Shown here: positions 1 through 8,095 of the stretch, piece after piece
How the letters are laid out: the number at the start of each line of letters is the position of its first letter
Numbering within the stretch: the first letter of the stretch is position 1
DNA from: Prochlorococcus sp. AG-402-M23
Lineage (GTDB): Bacteria; Cyanobacteriota; Cyanobacteriia; PCC-6307; Cyanobiaceae
Length of the DNA: 32,501 nt
Reading direction: 5' to 3'
Assembly: GCA_003216575.1 (NCBI GenBank)
Contig: QCIR01000016.1
Location: forward strand, 1-32,501
Position numbers and translations under genes: made by a program
The notes under the pieces: generated by a model
Databases searched by the model: none
The model's input: only the letters and a program-made list of their open reading frames with translations
What the model was told of the DNA's origin: nothing

Positions 1-360
1 CCCTGCTATAGCACCCCTAGGGAAATTAGCAATAGGACTTTCTTTAGACCATATCTGATCTTCTAAACGGTCAATTCTTTGATCTTTTTCTAAAACTTCC
101 TGATCAATTTCTTGAAAAGATACATCCTCGATTTCATCTTTGAATGCATGATCTTCATTTAACTCATTTGATAATTCTTTTTTAATGAATTCGTCATTTT
201 TTTGTGTTATCCATTTTGAGAAACTATACCTTCCCCAACTATTCTCAAACTGATGCTGAGGAATTGATCCAAGTGATAATTTGACTTCACTTTTAGGTTG
301 AGTCCATGTTTTATTAGTTTCAATGACTTTTATATCTTGAATATCAACTAAAAGTTTCCA
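1..360 (-). pseudogene. recB: RecB internal fragment, inverted relative to the rest of recB
   Basis: Read on the minus strand from 360 to 1, this is 120 codons with no stop and no in-frame ATG. It encodes RecB sequence from just before the nuclease domain. Near its start is a Gly-rich/Trp stretch ending in WGRYSFSKW, which fits the 'W-x-x-S/T-S-Y-S' segment of E. coli RecB. It ends in SPIANFPRGAIAG, which fits the FPRGASPG motif preceding the nuclease domain. It therefore belongs upstream of the plus-strand RecB segment starting near 363, but it lies in the opposite orientation. The minus frame meets a stop at 361-363, so the junction is at about 355-366. By comparison with E. coli RecB, some 30-40 residues between the two pieces are absent. 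Identity as RecB rests on motif recognition. The inversion is more likely an amplification or assembly chimera than biology. Confidence 0.8.
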
Positions 361-362
361 CT

Positions 363-1085
363 ATAATAGAAGAAGAATTAAATATAGTTAATATAAGTAA
401 TTCATTTATTGAACCAATTGAAATTTTATTAAAGAGAATTGCAAATATCCCTTTGGGAGGTCCTTTAGGTAAATTTAAACTGAAGAAATTAAACTCTAAA
501 AGCTCTATCAAAGAATTAAAATTTGATATTCCAATATGTCATGATGCTGATCCAATTAATACTCTCGAATTATCATCAATATTTAGAGAAGATGTCCAAA
601 ATAAATATGGCTCAGATTATATAAATAAACTTATGGATCTAAATATCTATAGCAGCGGTTTCCTAACCGGATCCATAGATCAAGTTTTTGCAGACAATCC
701 AAATCATGAAATTGCTAAATGGTGGGTCCTAGATTGGAAAAGTAACTGGATAGGAAGCCCGCTATCAAAAGAGGGTGGTTCTTTTTGTGGTCCCTCAAAT
801 TATTCAATTTCCAGAATGGATGAAGAAATGTACCATCATCACTATCCACTACAAGCCCATATATATTTACTTGCTTTACATAGGTTTTTAAATTGGAGGC
901 TCCCCGATTATTCACCTCAAAAACACCTTGGTGGTTACATTTACGTGTTTTTGAGAGGGCTTCCAGGTAAAGGAGATTTAGAAGAAAAGAATTTTCCTCA
1001 AAGGAGTCCAGGCTTAATCGTCGAACCTGCACCTATTGAAAGAATTAAAAAGCTGGATTTATTGATTAAAAGACAATATAAATGA
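363..1085 (+). CDS. recB: RecBCD nuclease/helicase beta subunit, C-terminal nuclease part (5' end missing)
   Basis: This is the C-terminal ~240 residues of RecB, the helicase-nuclease subunit that processes double-strand DNA ends with RecC and RecD. The nuclease motifs are all visible: GFLTGSIDQVF (metal-binding Asp), WWVLDWKSNW (the D-x-K catalytic pair), YPLQAHIYLLALHRFL (the Q/Y motif) and GGYIYVFLRG. The open frame begins after a stop at 324-326, but recognisable RecB sequence starts only near 363-369, so everything upstream in this frame is inverted sequence. No genuine start codon belongs here; the TTG at 453 is internal. The stop TGA at 1083-1085 overlaps the recD ATG (ATGA), which indicates translational coupling. 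The catalytic residues look intact, so the gene is probably functional in the organism and broken only in this sequence. Confidence 0.9.
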   Translation: MIEEELNIVNISNSFIEPIEILLKRIANIPLGGPLGKFKLKKLNSKSSIKELKFDIPICHDADPINTLELSSIFREDVQNKYGSDYINKLMDLNIYSSGFLTGSIDQVFADNPNHEIAKWWVLDWKSNWIGSPLSKEGGSFCGPSNYSISRMDEEMYHHHYPLQAHIYLLALHRFLNWRLPDYSPQKHLGGYIYVFLRGLPGKGDLEEKNFPQRSPGLIVEPAPIERIKKLDLLIKRQYK

Positions 1086-2803
1086 GAGAGCCCTTGAAAA
1101 AGAAATTTTCAACTGATTTAAATAAATCATTATTAGCTATTCTAATTCGCTATTATCCACCCATAGAGTTTAATGAAGCTTTAATAGATGTCGTAAATGT
1201 ATTAATGGATGGATTATCAAGAGGTGATGTTTATATAGATATGAAGGAAATCCCTAAAAATCTTGAACTTAAATATAACGGTTGGCCCAGCTATCATATG
1301 AAAGCCTTATTAGAGAGTGGCTGGACTAAAGGAGACAACTCCCCAATAGTTTTAAATGGAGATTTGGTCAGTTGGCGTCGAACACATGATGAGATAGTTG
1401 AGACCATTAATAAAATAGTCGTAAGAAATAAACCTATTAATAATCTATCTAAAGAATTACCAGTTCGAATTGATACGAAGAGTCTAGAGCATCTAAATAT
1501 TCAACAAATAGAAGCTGTTAATCTTGTTAAAAGTGAACAAATCATCTTGTTAAGTGGAGGCCCAGGCACAGGCAAGACTAGTACCATCCTTCAAATGCTT
1601 TTACAAGCACTAACAAGAAATCCGACTCTTGATATTGCAATGGCTGCTCCAACAGGAAAAGCCGCAAAAAAACTAAAAGATACTATTCAGGCGGGTATTG
1701 AAAATTTTGAAGATCCTTTAAAGGATAAGCTTTCTAATATTCCTTCTAAAACATTACATAAATGGTTAGAAGCAGGACCAAATGGCTTCAAAAGAAACTC
1801 TCAACGTCTATTAAAATTAGATCTAATAGTCATAGATGAGATGTCAATGGTGGACTTGTCAACCATTAATGGATTGCTCGATGCCTTAACAAAATCATGT
1901 CAAATAATCTTAGTAGGTGATCCTGACCAATTATTACCAATAGGAAGCGCTGGTATATGGCAAGTTTTGCAAGAGAAAGAAACGAAAACAAACTTTCAAT
2001 CAAATTCAGTCAAACTTACAAAGTCATACCGAAACAAAGGAGATATCGCTTTACTAAGAAATACACTAAAAGATGATGGAGTAGATGCGTTTTGGCACCT
2101 ACTTTCAATGAAAGAAGATTCATCAAATACAAGTCATTACCTTTCGTCCCTAAAAACTATTCCAGACCCGGTAGTAAGGACTCTTTTAAACCATAGAAGG
2201 ATGCTTAAAAAGTTAACAGAAAATTGTATTAATTCTATTCCTGATGAAGCATGGCAATCAAGCATGGTTGAGGTAGCACAATCAGTTGAAATGCTAAAAC
2301 TATTTAAATTCATAGATAATCTTCTTATACTTTGTCCACAAAGATATGGGCCTTGGGGTGTAAAAAAAATCCACGAGCTCCTTTTAGGAAAGAGCTTTGA
2401 GAAGGAAGTACACAAGTGGGGGGAGGGAACACCAATCATGGCAAAAAGTAATCAACCTGAAATAGGTTTAGCAAATGGAGACGTTGGTATAATTATTGGC
2501 AACGGCGATAAAAGACGTTTTTTATTTAATGTTTTTTCTGAGGAACAAAGACTTGTAACTCGATTAATAAACCCATCAAGGTTAAATATATATGATGCGG
2601 CATATGCAATGACAATTCATAAAGCACAGGGGAGTGAAGCTGATCGAGTTCTTTTACTTTGGCCAAGTACCTCAAAAGTTTCAGAAGAGAATAGTCCTAT
2701 AAAATTTTATTCTTATGATTATGAAAAAAGAATGCTTTACACAGCAATAACTCGTGCAAAAAAACAGTTAATGGTAATTACCAATAAAGAAGAAGACTTT
2801 TAA
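1082..2803 (+). CDS. recD: Exodeoxyribonuclease V alpha subunit RecD
   Basis: RecD is the 5'-3' helicase motor of RecBCD, acting on double-strand DNA ends in recombinational repair. The protein has 573 residues, close to the ~600 of E. coli RecD. An N-terminal RecD-like region (about 1-130) precedes a superfamily 1 helicase core. Visible motifs are Walker A GGPGTGKT (about 159-166), Walker B LIVIDEMSMVD, motif III VGDPDQLLPIG, a C-terminal MTIHKAQGSEADRVLL and motif VI MLYTAITRAKKQL. The ATG overlaps the recB stop by 4 nt, so recB and recD form an operon. No recC lies inside the window. The start is fixed by the overlap. Confidence 0.96.
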   Translation: MREPLKKKFSTDLNKSLLAILIRYYPPIEFNEALIDVVNVLMDGLSRGDVYIDMKEIPKNLELKYNGWPSYHMKALLESGWTKGDNSPIVLNGDLVSWRRTHDEIVETINKIVVRNKPINNLSKELPVRIDTKSLEHLNIQQIEAVNLVKSEQIILLSGGPGTGKTSTILQMLLQALTRNPTLDIAMAAPTGKAAKKLKDTIQAGIENFEDPLKDKLSNIPSKTLHKWLEAGPNGFKRNSQRLLKLDLIVIDEMSMVDLSTINGLLDALTKSCQIILVGDPDQLLPIGSAGIWQVLQEKETKTNFQSNSVKLTKSYRNKGDIALLRNTLKDDGVDAFWHLLSMKEDSSNTSHYLSSLKTIPDPVVRTLLNHRRMLKKLTENCINSIPDEAWQSSMVEVAQSVEMLKLFKFIDNLLILCPQRYGPWGVKKIHELLLGKSFEKEVHKWGEGTPIMAKSNQPEIGLANGDVGIIIGNGDKRRFLFNVFSEEQRLVTRLINPSRLNIYDAAYAMTIHKAQGSEADRVLLLWPSTSKVSEENSPIKFYSYDYEKRMLYTAITRAKKQLMVITNKEEDF

Positions 2804-2834
2804 AGATGTGGTCAACTTATTCCTAAAAGGATTT

Positions 2835-2861
2835 TTGAGATGATAATATTAATTTTATAAT
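2835..2861 (+). promoter_or_regulatory. Candidate sigma-70-type promoter for deaD
   Basis: A perfect -10 hexamer TATAAT lies at 2856-2861. A 5/6 match to the -35 box, TTGAGA, lies at 2835-2840 with a 15-nt spacer, slightly shorter than the usual 17. The expected transcription start is near 2868, leaving a leader of about 85 nt before the deaD ATG at 2953. It is downstream of the recD stop and has the right orientation for deaD. The assignment rests on sequence match alone in an AT-rich background. Confidence 0.5.
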
Positions 2862-2867
2862 CCCTTT

Positions 2868-2952
2868 AACAAGGCGAGTCAGCAAAGCACGGTTATATAC
2901 CGATCGGAAGTTGTCTGCCTAATTTGAAGGACAAAAAGGCAACCATTATTTG
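2868..2952 (+). promoter_or_regulatory. deaD 5' leader with interleaved complementary segments
   Basis: The ~85-nt leader is richer in G and C than its surroundings. It contains a small hairpin CGGT/ACCG at 2890-2902. Near the start codon two 5-bp pairings interleave: TTGTC (2911-2915) with GACAA (2930-2934), and TGCCT (2916-2920) with AGGCA (2937-2941). The only purine-rich ribosome-binding-like stretch, GAAGGA (2926-2931), lies in the loop between them. DEAD-box helicase genes are cold-induced in cyanobacteria such as Synechocystis, so a structure-dependent leader is plausible. Function is inferred only from complementarity. Confidence 0.35.
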
Positions 2953-4719
2953 ATGACAAATAACAATCTACATGAGGATTACTCATGTCCAGTAGATCAA
3001 GATGTTCTTGAAGAATCTACTGAGAAAATATTTGATGAAGATGATCAAAATTCAGAAAATGGATTTTCTGAATTTAATTTTAGTAAGGAACTAATTCAAA
3101 CAATTTCTGATAAAGGCTATTCATCACCTACACCGATTCAAAAAGCAGCGATTCCTGAATTACTTCTTGGTAGAGATTTAGTTGGACAAGCTCAAACCGG
3201 CACAGGGAAAACAGCAGCATTTGCCTTACCAATCCTAGAAAGGCTGAAAAAGAATGTTGGACATCCACAAGTTTTAGTTTTAGCGCCAACTCGCGAGTTA
3301 GCTATGCAAGTAGCTGAATCATTTCGCACCTATTCCGCAGGCCATCCGCATTTTAAAGTACTTGCAATATATGGTGGCTCAGATTTCCGAAGTCAAATCA
3401 ACACACTTAGAAGGGGGGTTGATGTAGTCGTAGGGACCCCGGGAAGAGTCATGGATCACATGCGTCAAAAGACTCTCAATACTAGTCATCTCAGTTGTTT
3501 AGTTCTAGATGAAGCTGATGAAATGCTAAGGATGGGATTCATAGATGACGTTGAATGGATTTTAGAACAATTGCCAGAGGAGAGACAACTTGTTTTATTT
3601 TCAGCGACAATGCCATCTGAGATAAGAAGATTATCAAAAAAATATTTAAATAGTCCTGCAGAAATAACTATAAAAGCAACTGAATTAAAGGAAAGACTTA
3701 TCAGGCAAAGGTATATAACAGTTCAAAATGTTTATAAAGTTAATGCACTTCAAAGAGTACTTGAAGCTGTATCTGAAGAAGGAGTAATAATATTTGCCAG
3801 AACAAAAGCTATTACAATCGTAGTAGCTGAAAAATTAGAATCATATGGATATAATGTCGCTGTTTTAAATGGAGATATACCTCAGAATCAAAGGGAACGA
3901 ACTGTTGAAAGATTAAGACAGGGTTCTATTAATATTTTGGTGGCTACAGATGTAGCAGCAAGAGGTCTTGATGTAGATCGAATTGGTTTAGTAATTAATT
4001 ATGATATGCCATTTGATCGAGAAGCCTATGTTCATAGAATTGGTAGAACTGGACGTGCTGGAAGAAATGGTGAGGCAATTCTTTTTGTTAATCCAAGAGA
4101 AAGGTCATTTTTAAGTAATCTTGAAAGAGCTGTAGGTCAACCTATTGAGAGAATGGATATACCAAACAATGAACTTATCAACAGCAACCGAATTAAGAAG
4201 TTACAAGAAAAATTAATAAGAGCAGCCTCCACAGATAGAGACAACCCAGAAGAGACTAATATTTTAGAAGAATTAATTAAAAATATTGAAAATGAGTTAG
4301 ATATAGATCCAAAAGAACTAACACTTGCCGCATTAAATTTAGCAGTTGGTTATAATCCACTCCTTGAGCATGGGAATGAAGATTGGATCAGGCAATCTGC
4401 TCAAAGAAACACAAGAAATGATCGAAGAGATAATAAGTTTAGACAACGTCGAAGGGGTGATTTTGATAGCAATAGACCTGAAGATGAGATGGAGAGATTC
4501 AGAGTTGAAGTCGGACACAGAGATAGAGTTAAGCCTGGGAATTTAGTTGGAGCGATAGCTAACGAAGCTGGATTAAAGGGAAGATCGATTGGAAGAATAA
4601 GAATATTTGAAAATTACAGCCTAGTCGATTTACCAAAACAAATGCCTGATAAAGTTTTTCAAGCTCTAAAGAAAGTCAAAGTAATGAATAGAGAATTACA
4701 AATAAATAGGACTGACTAA
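2953..4719 (+). CDS. deaD: DEAD-box ATP-dependent RNA helicase (DeaD/CsdA type)
   Basis: This is an ATP-dependent RNA helicase likely involved in ribosome assembly and RNA turnover, especially in the cold. It has 588 residues from the ATG at 2953; a TTG directly upstream is in frame but unnecessary. After an acidic N-terminal ~35 residues come all core motifs: Q motif near GYSSPTPIQ, motif I AQTGTGKT (80-87), PTRELAMQV, TPGR, DEAD (186-189), SAT, ATDVAARGLDV and HRIGRTGRAGRNG (from 361). An Arg/Asp-rich linker follows. The C-terminal ~75 residues (from about 515, RFRVEVGHRDRVKPG) form a DbpA-type RNA-binding domain. It has its own candidate promoter and leader. A small exported protein gene follows 10 nt downstream. 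Confidence 0.96.
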   Translation: MTNNNLHEDYSCPVDQDVLEESTEKIFDEDDQNSENGFSEFNFSKELIQTISDKGYSSPTPIQKAAIPELLLGRDLVGQAQTGTGKTAAFALPILERLKKNVGHPQVLVLAPTRELAMQVAESFRTYSAGHPHFKVLAIYGGSDFRSQINTLRRGVDVVVGTPGRVMDHMRQKTLNTSHLSCLVLDEADEMLRMGFIDDVEWILEQLPEERQLVLFSATMPSEIRRLSKKYLNSPAEITIKATELKERLIRQRYITVQNVYKVNALQRVLEAVSEEGVIIFARTKAITIVVAEKLESYGYNVAVLNGDIPQNQRERTVERLRQGSINILVATDVAARGLDVDRIGLVINYDMPFDREAYVHRIGRTGRAGRNGEAILFVNPRERSFLSNLERAVGQPIERMDIPNNELINSNRIKKLQEKLIRAASTDRDNPEETNILEELIKNIENELDIDPKELTLAALNLAVGYNPLLEHGNEDWIRQSAQRNTRNDRRDNKFRQRRRGDFDSNRPEDEMERFRVEVGHRDRVKPGNLVGAIANEAGLKGRSIGRIRIFENYSLVDLPKQMPDKVFQALKKVKVMNRELQINRTD

Positions 4720-4729
4720 TAGAATCAAA

Positions 4730-5005
4730 ATGCTTAGTAAAATAGTGGCTAGAAGTATGATTACATTACTTATATTAGATATAAGTACTACTTTAAGAAC
4801 TCATGCAGAACACAAAAATAGTTTAATTAATAAATTCTGTATTGCATCATTAAAGTCAAAACTTAATATCAAAAACAAACAAAAGTTAAATGAAATCAGT
4901 CATTTCACATGTGAATGTTTTTACAAAAAATTCAAATCTGGATCGTCCATAAAGAATTCTCGTATTTACTGCAAAAATAAAACTGCCGAGAAATACAATC
5001 TCTAA
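4730..5005 (+). CDS. Small exported four-cysteine protein, function unknown
   Basis: This 91-residue protein begins with a short hydrophobic stretch (about 9-18) and a possible signal peptidase site after THA (24-26), suggesting export to the periplasm or thylakoid lumen. The mature part is basic and has exactly four cysteines (37, 61, 63, 81), including a CEC pair, which could form two disulfides. It starts 10 nt after deaD and stops 21 nt before the ABC exporter, on the same strand, so it is probably co-transcribed with them. I do not recognise a named family. The ordered cysteine pattern and non-random C-terminal half argue for a real gene. The signal peptide is weak because an Asp interrupts the hydrophobic core. 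Confidence 0.7.
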   Translation: MLSKIVARSMITLLILDISTTLRTHAEHKNSLINKFCIASLKSKLNIKNKQKLNEISHFTCECFYKKFKSGSSIKNSRIYCKNKTAEKYNL

Positions 5006-5026
5006 AATAATAAGAAATTTAATCAG

Positions 5027-6826
5027 ATGTATAGACAAAATTCAAAAACAAATAAAAACCCATTAGTAAGACTTTTAAGTAATCTTAAAAGTCAAAAGCG
5101 TCTAATCTATTCAGCTATTATATGCTCTACATTAAATAAATTCTTTGATCTTGCCCCCCCTGTATTAATTGGTATATCTGTTGATGTAGTCGTAAGGAAA
5201 GAAAGTTCATGGCTAGGTTCAATTGGATTTAATACTGTCCCAGATCAACTAACTGCTCTTGCGATAATTTCCTTTTTAATCTGGAGCGCTGAATCATTCT
5301 TTGAATATTTATATGGATTAATGTGGAGAAATTTAGCTCAGAAGACACAGCACTATTTAAGAATCAAAGCATATGATCATTTACAAAAATTAGAGATGAC
5401 ATTCTTCGAATCAGATAATACAGGAAGGCTTATGACAGTACTAAATGATGATATCAATCAACTTGAAAGATTCTTGGATGAAGGAGCTAATAAAATTATT
5501 CAATTAATAATTACTGTTTTTATTGTTGGAGGGGCAATGATTTTGTTAGCTCCGGGCATTGCATTATTAGCATTTATCCCTATTCCATTTATTCTTTGGG
5601 GATCGATTAAATTTCAGAAAAATCTAGCACCTCGTTACCGTGCGGTTAGAGATAAAGCTGGAGATCTTGCTTCAAGACTTAATAACAACCTAAGTGGAAT
5701 GCTTACTATTAAAAGTTTTGCTACCGAAGATTGGGAACTTGAAAGATTACGGCTCGATAGCAATTCATATCAAGAAAGTAATAGAAACGCGATTAAGTTA
5801 TCAGCTGCATTTATCCCCCTAATCAGATTCGCAATACTATTTGCATTCCTCGCAATATTAATTACTGGAGGTTTCCAAGCTTGGAAAGGATTAATGCCTG
5901 TGGGAACTTATAGTTTTTTAGTATTTATAACTCAAAGATTATTATGGCCCTTAACCACATTAGGGCATATTTTGGATGATTATCAAAGATCAATGGCCTC
6001 AACAAATAGAGTTTTAGATCTAATAGATACTCCTATAAGAATTAAAACTGGAAAAATCAAATTAGATCCTAATAATGTTCAAGGTTCTATCACATTTAAA
6101 AATATTAGTTTTACATATGAAGGCCGATCTCAAGTTATCAATAACTTCAATTTAGATATTAGTCCTGGAAAGAAAATAGGTATTGTAGGAGCCACCGGTT
6201 CTGGTAAAAGTACAATAGTAAAACTGTTATTAAGGCTATATGAAATAAGTCAAGGTTCAATAGAAATTGATGGGAAGTCAATTGAGTCATTGGATTTAAA
6301 AAGTCTTAGAAGTTGTATTGCCTTAGTAAGCCAAGAAACATATTTATTCCAAGGCACAATTGAAGAAAATATTTCTTATGGATCACAAAACATTGATCAA
6401 TCAAAAATAAAAAATGCTGCAGACATTGCCGAAGTAAATGAATTTATTAATCAACTGCCAAAAGGGCTAAAAACGATAGTAGGAGAAAGAGGGCAAAAAT
6501 TATCAGGAGGACAAAGACAAAGAATTGCTATAGCACGGGCAATCTTAAAAAACGCACCGATATTAATATTAGATGAAGCAACTGCATCTGTAGACAATGA
6601 AACTGAAGCCGCGATTCAAAGGTCTCTAAAGAAAATAACAAATAGTTGTACTACAATTGTTATTGCTCATCGTTTAAGTACTGTAATAGATGCCGACGAA
6701 ATCATAGTTTTAGATAAAGGTAAAATTATAGAGAGAGGAACACATATTTCTCTTCTAAAAAACAAAGATTTTTATTACTACCTTTGGAAAATTCAAGCTG
6801 GTGAAAATAATACTCAAATTAGATGA
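5027..6826 (+). CDS. ABC exporter half-transporter (fused permease and ATPase, MsbA/multidrug-like)
   Basis: This is an inner-membrane exporter half-molecule of 599 residues, the usual length for type IV ABC half-transporters that work as homodimers. The N-terminal ~330 residues contain several hydrophobic helices and the ABC transmembrane type-1 fold (for example the TFFESDNTGRLMTVLNDD coupling region). The ATPase follows: Walker A GATGSGKST (about 388-396), Q-loop VSQETYLFQGT, signature LSGGQRQR (about 492-499), Walker B LILDEATASVD and the switch His in IAHRLST. The substrate cannot be told from sequence; lipid, drug or peptide are all possible. It follows the four-Cys protein by 21 nt. 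Its last 8 nt overlap the 3' end of the convergent PsbP-like gene. Confidence 0.93.
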   Translation: MYRQNSKTNKNPLVRLLSNLKSQKRLIYSAIICSTLNKFFDLAPPVLIGISVDVVVRKESSWLGSIGFNTVPDQLTALAIISFLIWSAESFFEYLYGLMWRNLAQKTQHYLRIKAYDHLQKLEMTFFESDNTGRLMTVLNDDINQLERFLDEGANKIIQLIITVFIVGGAMILLAPGIALLAFIPIPFILWGSIKFQKNLAPRYRAVRDKAGDLASRLNNNLSGMLTIKSFATEDWELERLRLDSNSYQESNRNAIKLSAAFIPLIRFAILFAFLAILITGGFQAWKGLMPVGTYSFLVFITQRLLWPLTTLGHILDDYQRSMASTNRVLDLIDTPIRIKTGKIKLDPNNVQGSITFKNISFTYEGRSQVINNFNLDISPGKKIGIVGATGSGKSTIVKLLLRLYEISQGSIEIDGKSIESLDLKSLRSCIALVSQETYLFQGTIEENISYGSQNIDQSKIKNAADIAEVNEFINQLPKGLKTIVGERGQKLSGGQRQRIAIARAILKNAPILILDEATASVDNETEAAIQRSLKKITNSCTTIVIAHRLSTVIDADEIIVLDKGKIIERGTHISLLKNKDFYYYLWKIQAGENNTQIR

Positions 6827-7364
6827 AAAAAGTAAAAGAACTAACTACTCTCTTAAAAGTATCTTGCATTTTTGACCAGCGTTGTTCATTCGTACTAGCA
6901 GCAAGTGTATATAAATAACCTCTATCTACGACGACAGTAGCAATTTCGTGCCTGCTGTTTTCTTCTAAATCAACATAGTATTCAAGATCATAAAATTTGC
7001 GATCATCAATTTCTCTCTCTGAAGCATCAATTAATTGAATAGGATTATTAATATTTTTTTCACCAAAAAGTTTTTCACCTACGGCATCGGGGCCACCCAA
7101 ATCATCTAAATCAACTTCATTCTCCAATTTAGAAATAACTAAACTGAGAGTCTCATCTGAGTTAATCAAGTCATGGTAAACAACTTCTGGGCCATTTTCG
7201 ACAGCCACTCTCGTCCATCCTGTGGGGAAAAGGAAACCATATCGTCCATCCTGACTTTTAAAAGGTTCCAACCCTGAGGCTCCGCCTGTAGAGCATGCTC
7301 CTAGGGTCAAGATTAGAGCTATAGCCAAAAGAGATTTAAAAGATGTTCGTAGGAATTTGATCAT
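6819..7364 (-). CDS. psbP: PsbP-like photosystem II lipoprotein (CyanoP type)
   Basis: This is likely the cyanobacterial PsbP homologue, a lumenal lipoprotein associated with photosystem II assembly. The preferred start, ATG at 7364, gives 181 residues and places a classic lipoprotein signal at the N-terminus: MIKFLR, a hydrophobic core, then lipobox LGAC with Cys24. A second ATG at 7382 would add six residues. The mature protein opens with a PsbP-type stretch (FKSQDGRYGFLFPTGW), and GGPDAVGEKLF and the aromatic C-terminal region also fit the family. The gene converges on the ABC exporter and overlaps it by 8 nt. It is divergent from recR. It is one of the best markers that the window is cyanobacterial. 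Confidence 0.9.
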   Translation of the reverse strand: MIKFLRTSFKSLLAIALILTLGACSTGGASGLEPFKSQDGRYGFLFPTGWTRVAVENGPEVVYHDLINSDETLSLVISKLENEVDLDDLGGPDAVGEKLFGEKNINNPIQLIDASEREIDDRKFYDLEYYVDLEENSRHEIATVVVDRGYLYTLAASTNEQRWSKMQDTFKRVVSSFTFFI

Positions 7365-7484
7365 TTTGAAAGACTCAAGCATAGCTATTTTGATACATTT
7401 CTAATTTAACTGACGGTAATCTTCTTTAAATTAATGCAACCCAGATAAATCTATGACTAAATTCTAATTAATTGCTTCTGAACT

Positions 7485-8084
7485 CTGAACGGCTTCACGA
7501 AACCACTATCAAAATTAATTGATCAATTTGAGCAATTGCCTGGGATTGGTCCCAGAACTGCGCAGAGATTAGCTTTGCATCTTTTACGTCAGCCAGAGGA
7601 GAAAATAAGACTATTTTCAGAAGCTCTAGTTAATGCGAAGAGTCAAGTAGGTCAATGTAAGAGGTGTTTTCACTTAACTGCTGGAGAACATTGCGAAATT
7701 TGTTTGGATAGACAGAGAACACAAGATCTTATTTGTGTTGTTTCCGAGTCAAGAGATTTACTTGCTCTTGAGCGAACTCGTGAGTACAAGGGGCTTTATC
7801 ATGTAATAGGTGGATTGATTTCTCCTATGGATGGCATTGGGCCAGAAATGCTCGAAATTTCTAGTCTTATAAAAAGAGTAGATCAAGAAAATATCAAAGA
7901 GGTCATACTTGCCTTAACACCTAGTATTGAAGGAGACACTACTAGTCTTTATCTAGGAAGACTATTAAGACCATTCACAAAAGTCACACGTATTGCTTAT
8001 GGACTTCCTGTGGGAAGTGAGTTGGAATATGCAGACGAGGTAACACTTTCACGTGCTTTAGAAGGACGTAGAGATTTAGACTAA
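7485..8084 (+). CDS. recR: Recombination mediator protein RecR
   Basis: RecR acts with RecF/RecO to load RecA on gapped DNA. Conserved RecR sequence [17 protein letters not shown] begins at 7536, but family members have ~15-20 residues before it. The same frame upstream reads [15 protein letters not shown], clearly RecR-like, back to a stop at 7479-7481. No ATG, GTG or TTG precedes that part; the only near-cognate start is CTG at 7485, giving 199 residues against 201 in E. coli. A TTG start at 7536 would delete the conserved N-terminus. Other features are a C4 zinc motif (CKRC...CEIC) and a Toprim domain starting [14 protein letters not shown]. lipA follows 11 nt later. Identity is certain; the start is not. 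Confidence 0.9.
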   Translation: MNGFTKPLSKLIDQFEQLPGIGPRTAQRLALHLLRQPEEKIRLFSEALVNAKSQVGQCKRCFHLTAGEHCEICLDRQRTQDLICVVSESRDLLALERTREYKGLYHVIGGLISPMDGIGPEMLEISSLIKRVDQENIKEVILALTPSIEGDTTSLYLGRLLRPFTKVTRIAYGLPVGSELEYADEVTLSRALEGRRDLD

Positions 8085-8095
8085 TCCTCAAACAA

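Noticed and set aside
453-1085. TTG at 453 as the start of a separate 210-residue protein
   Set aside because: RecB-like sequence continues in frame upstream to about 363, so the TTG is an internal codon of recB.
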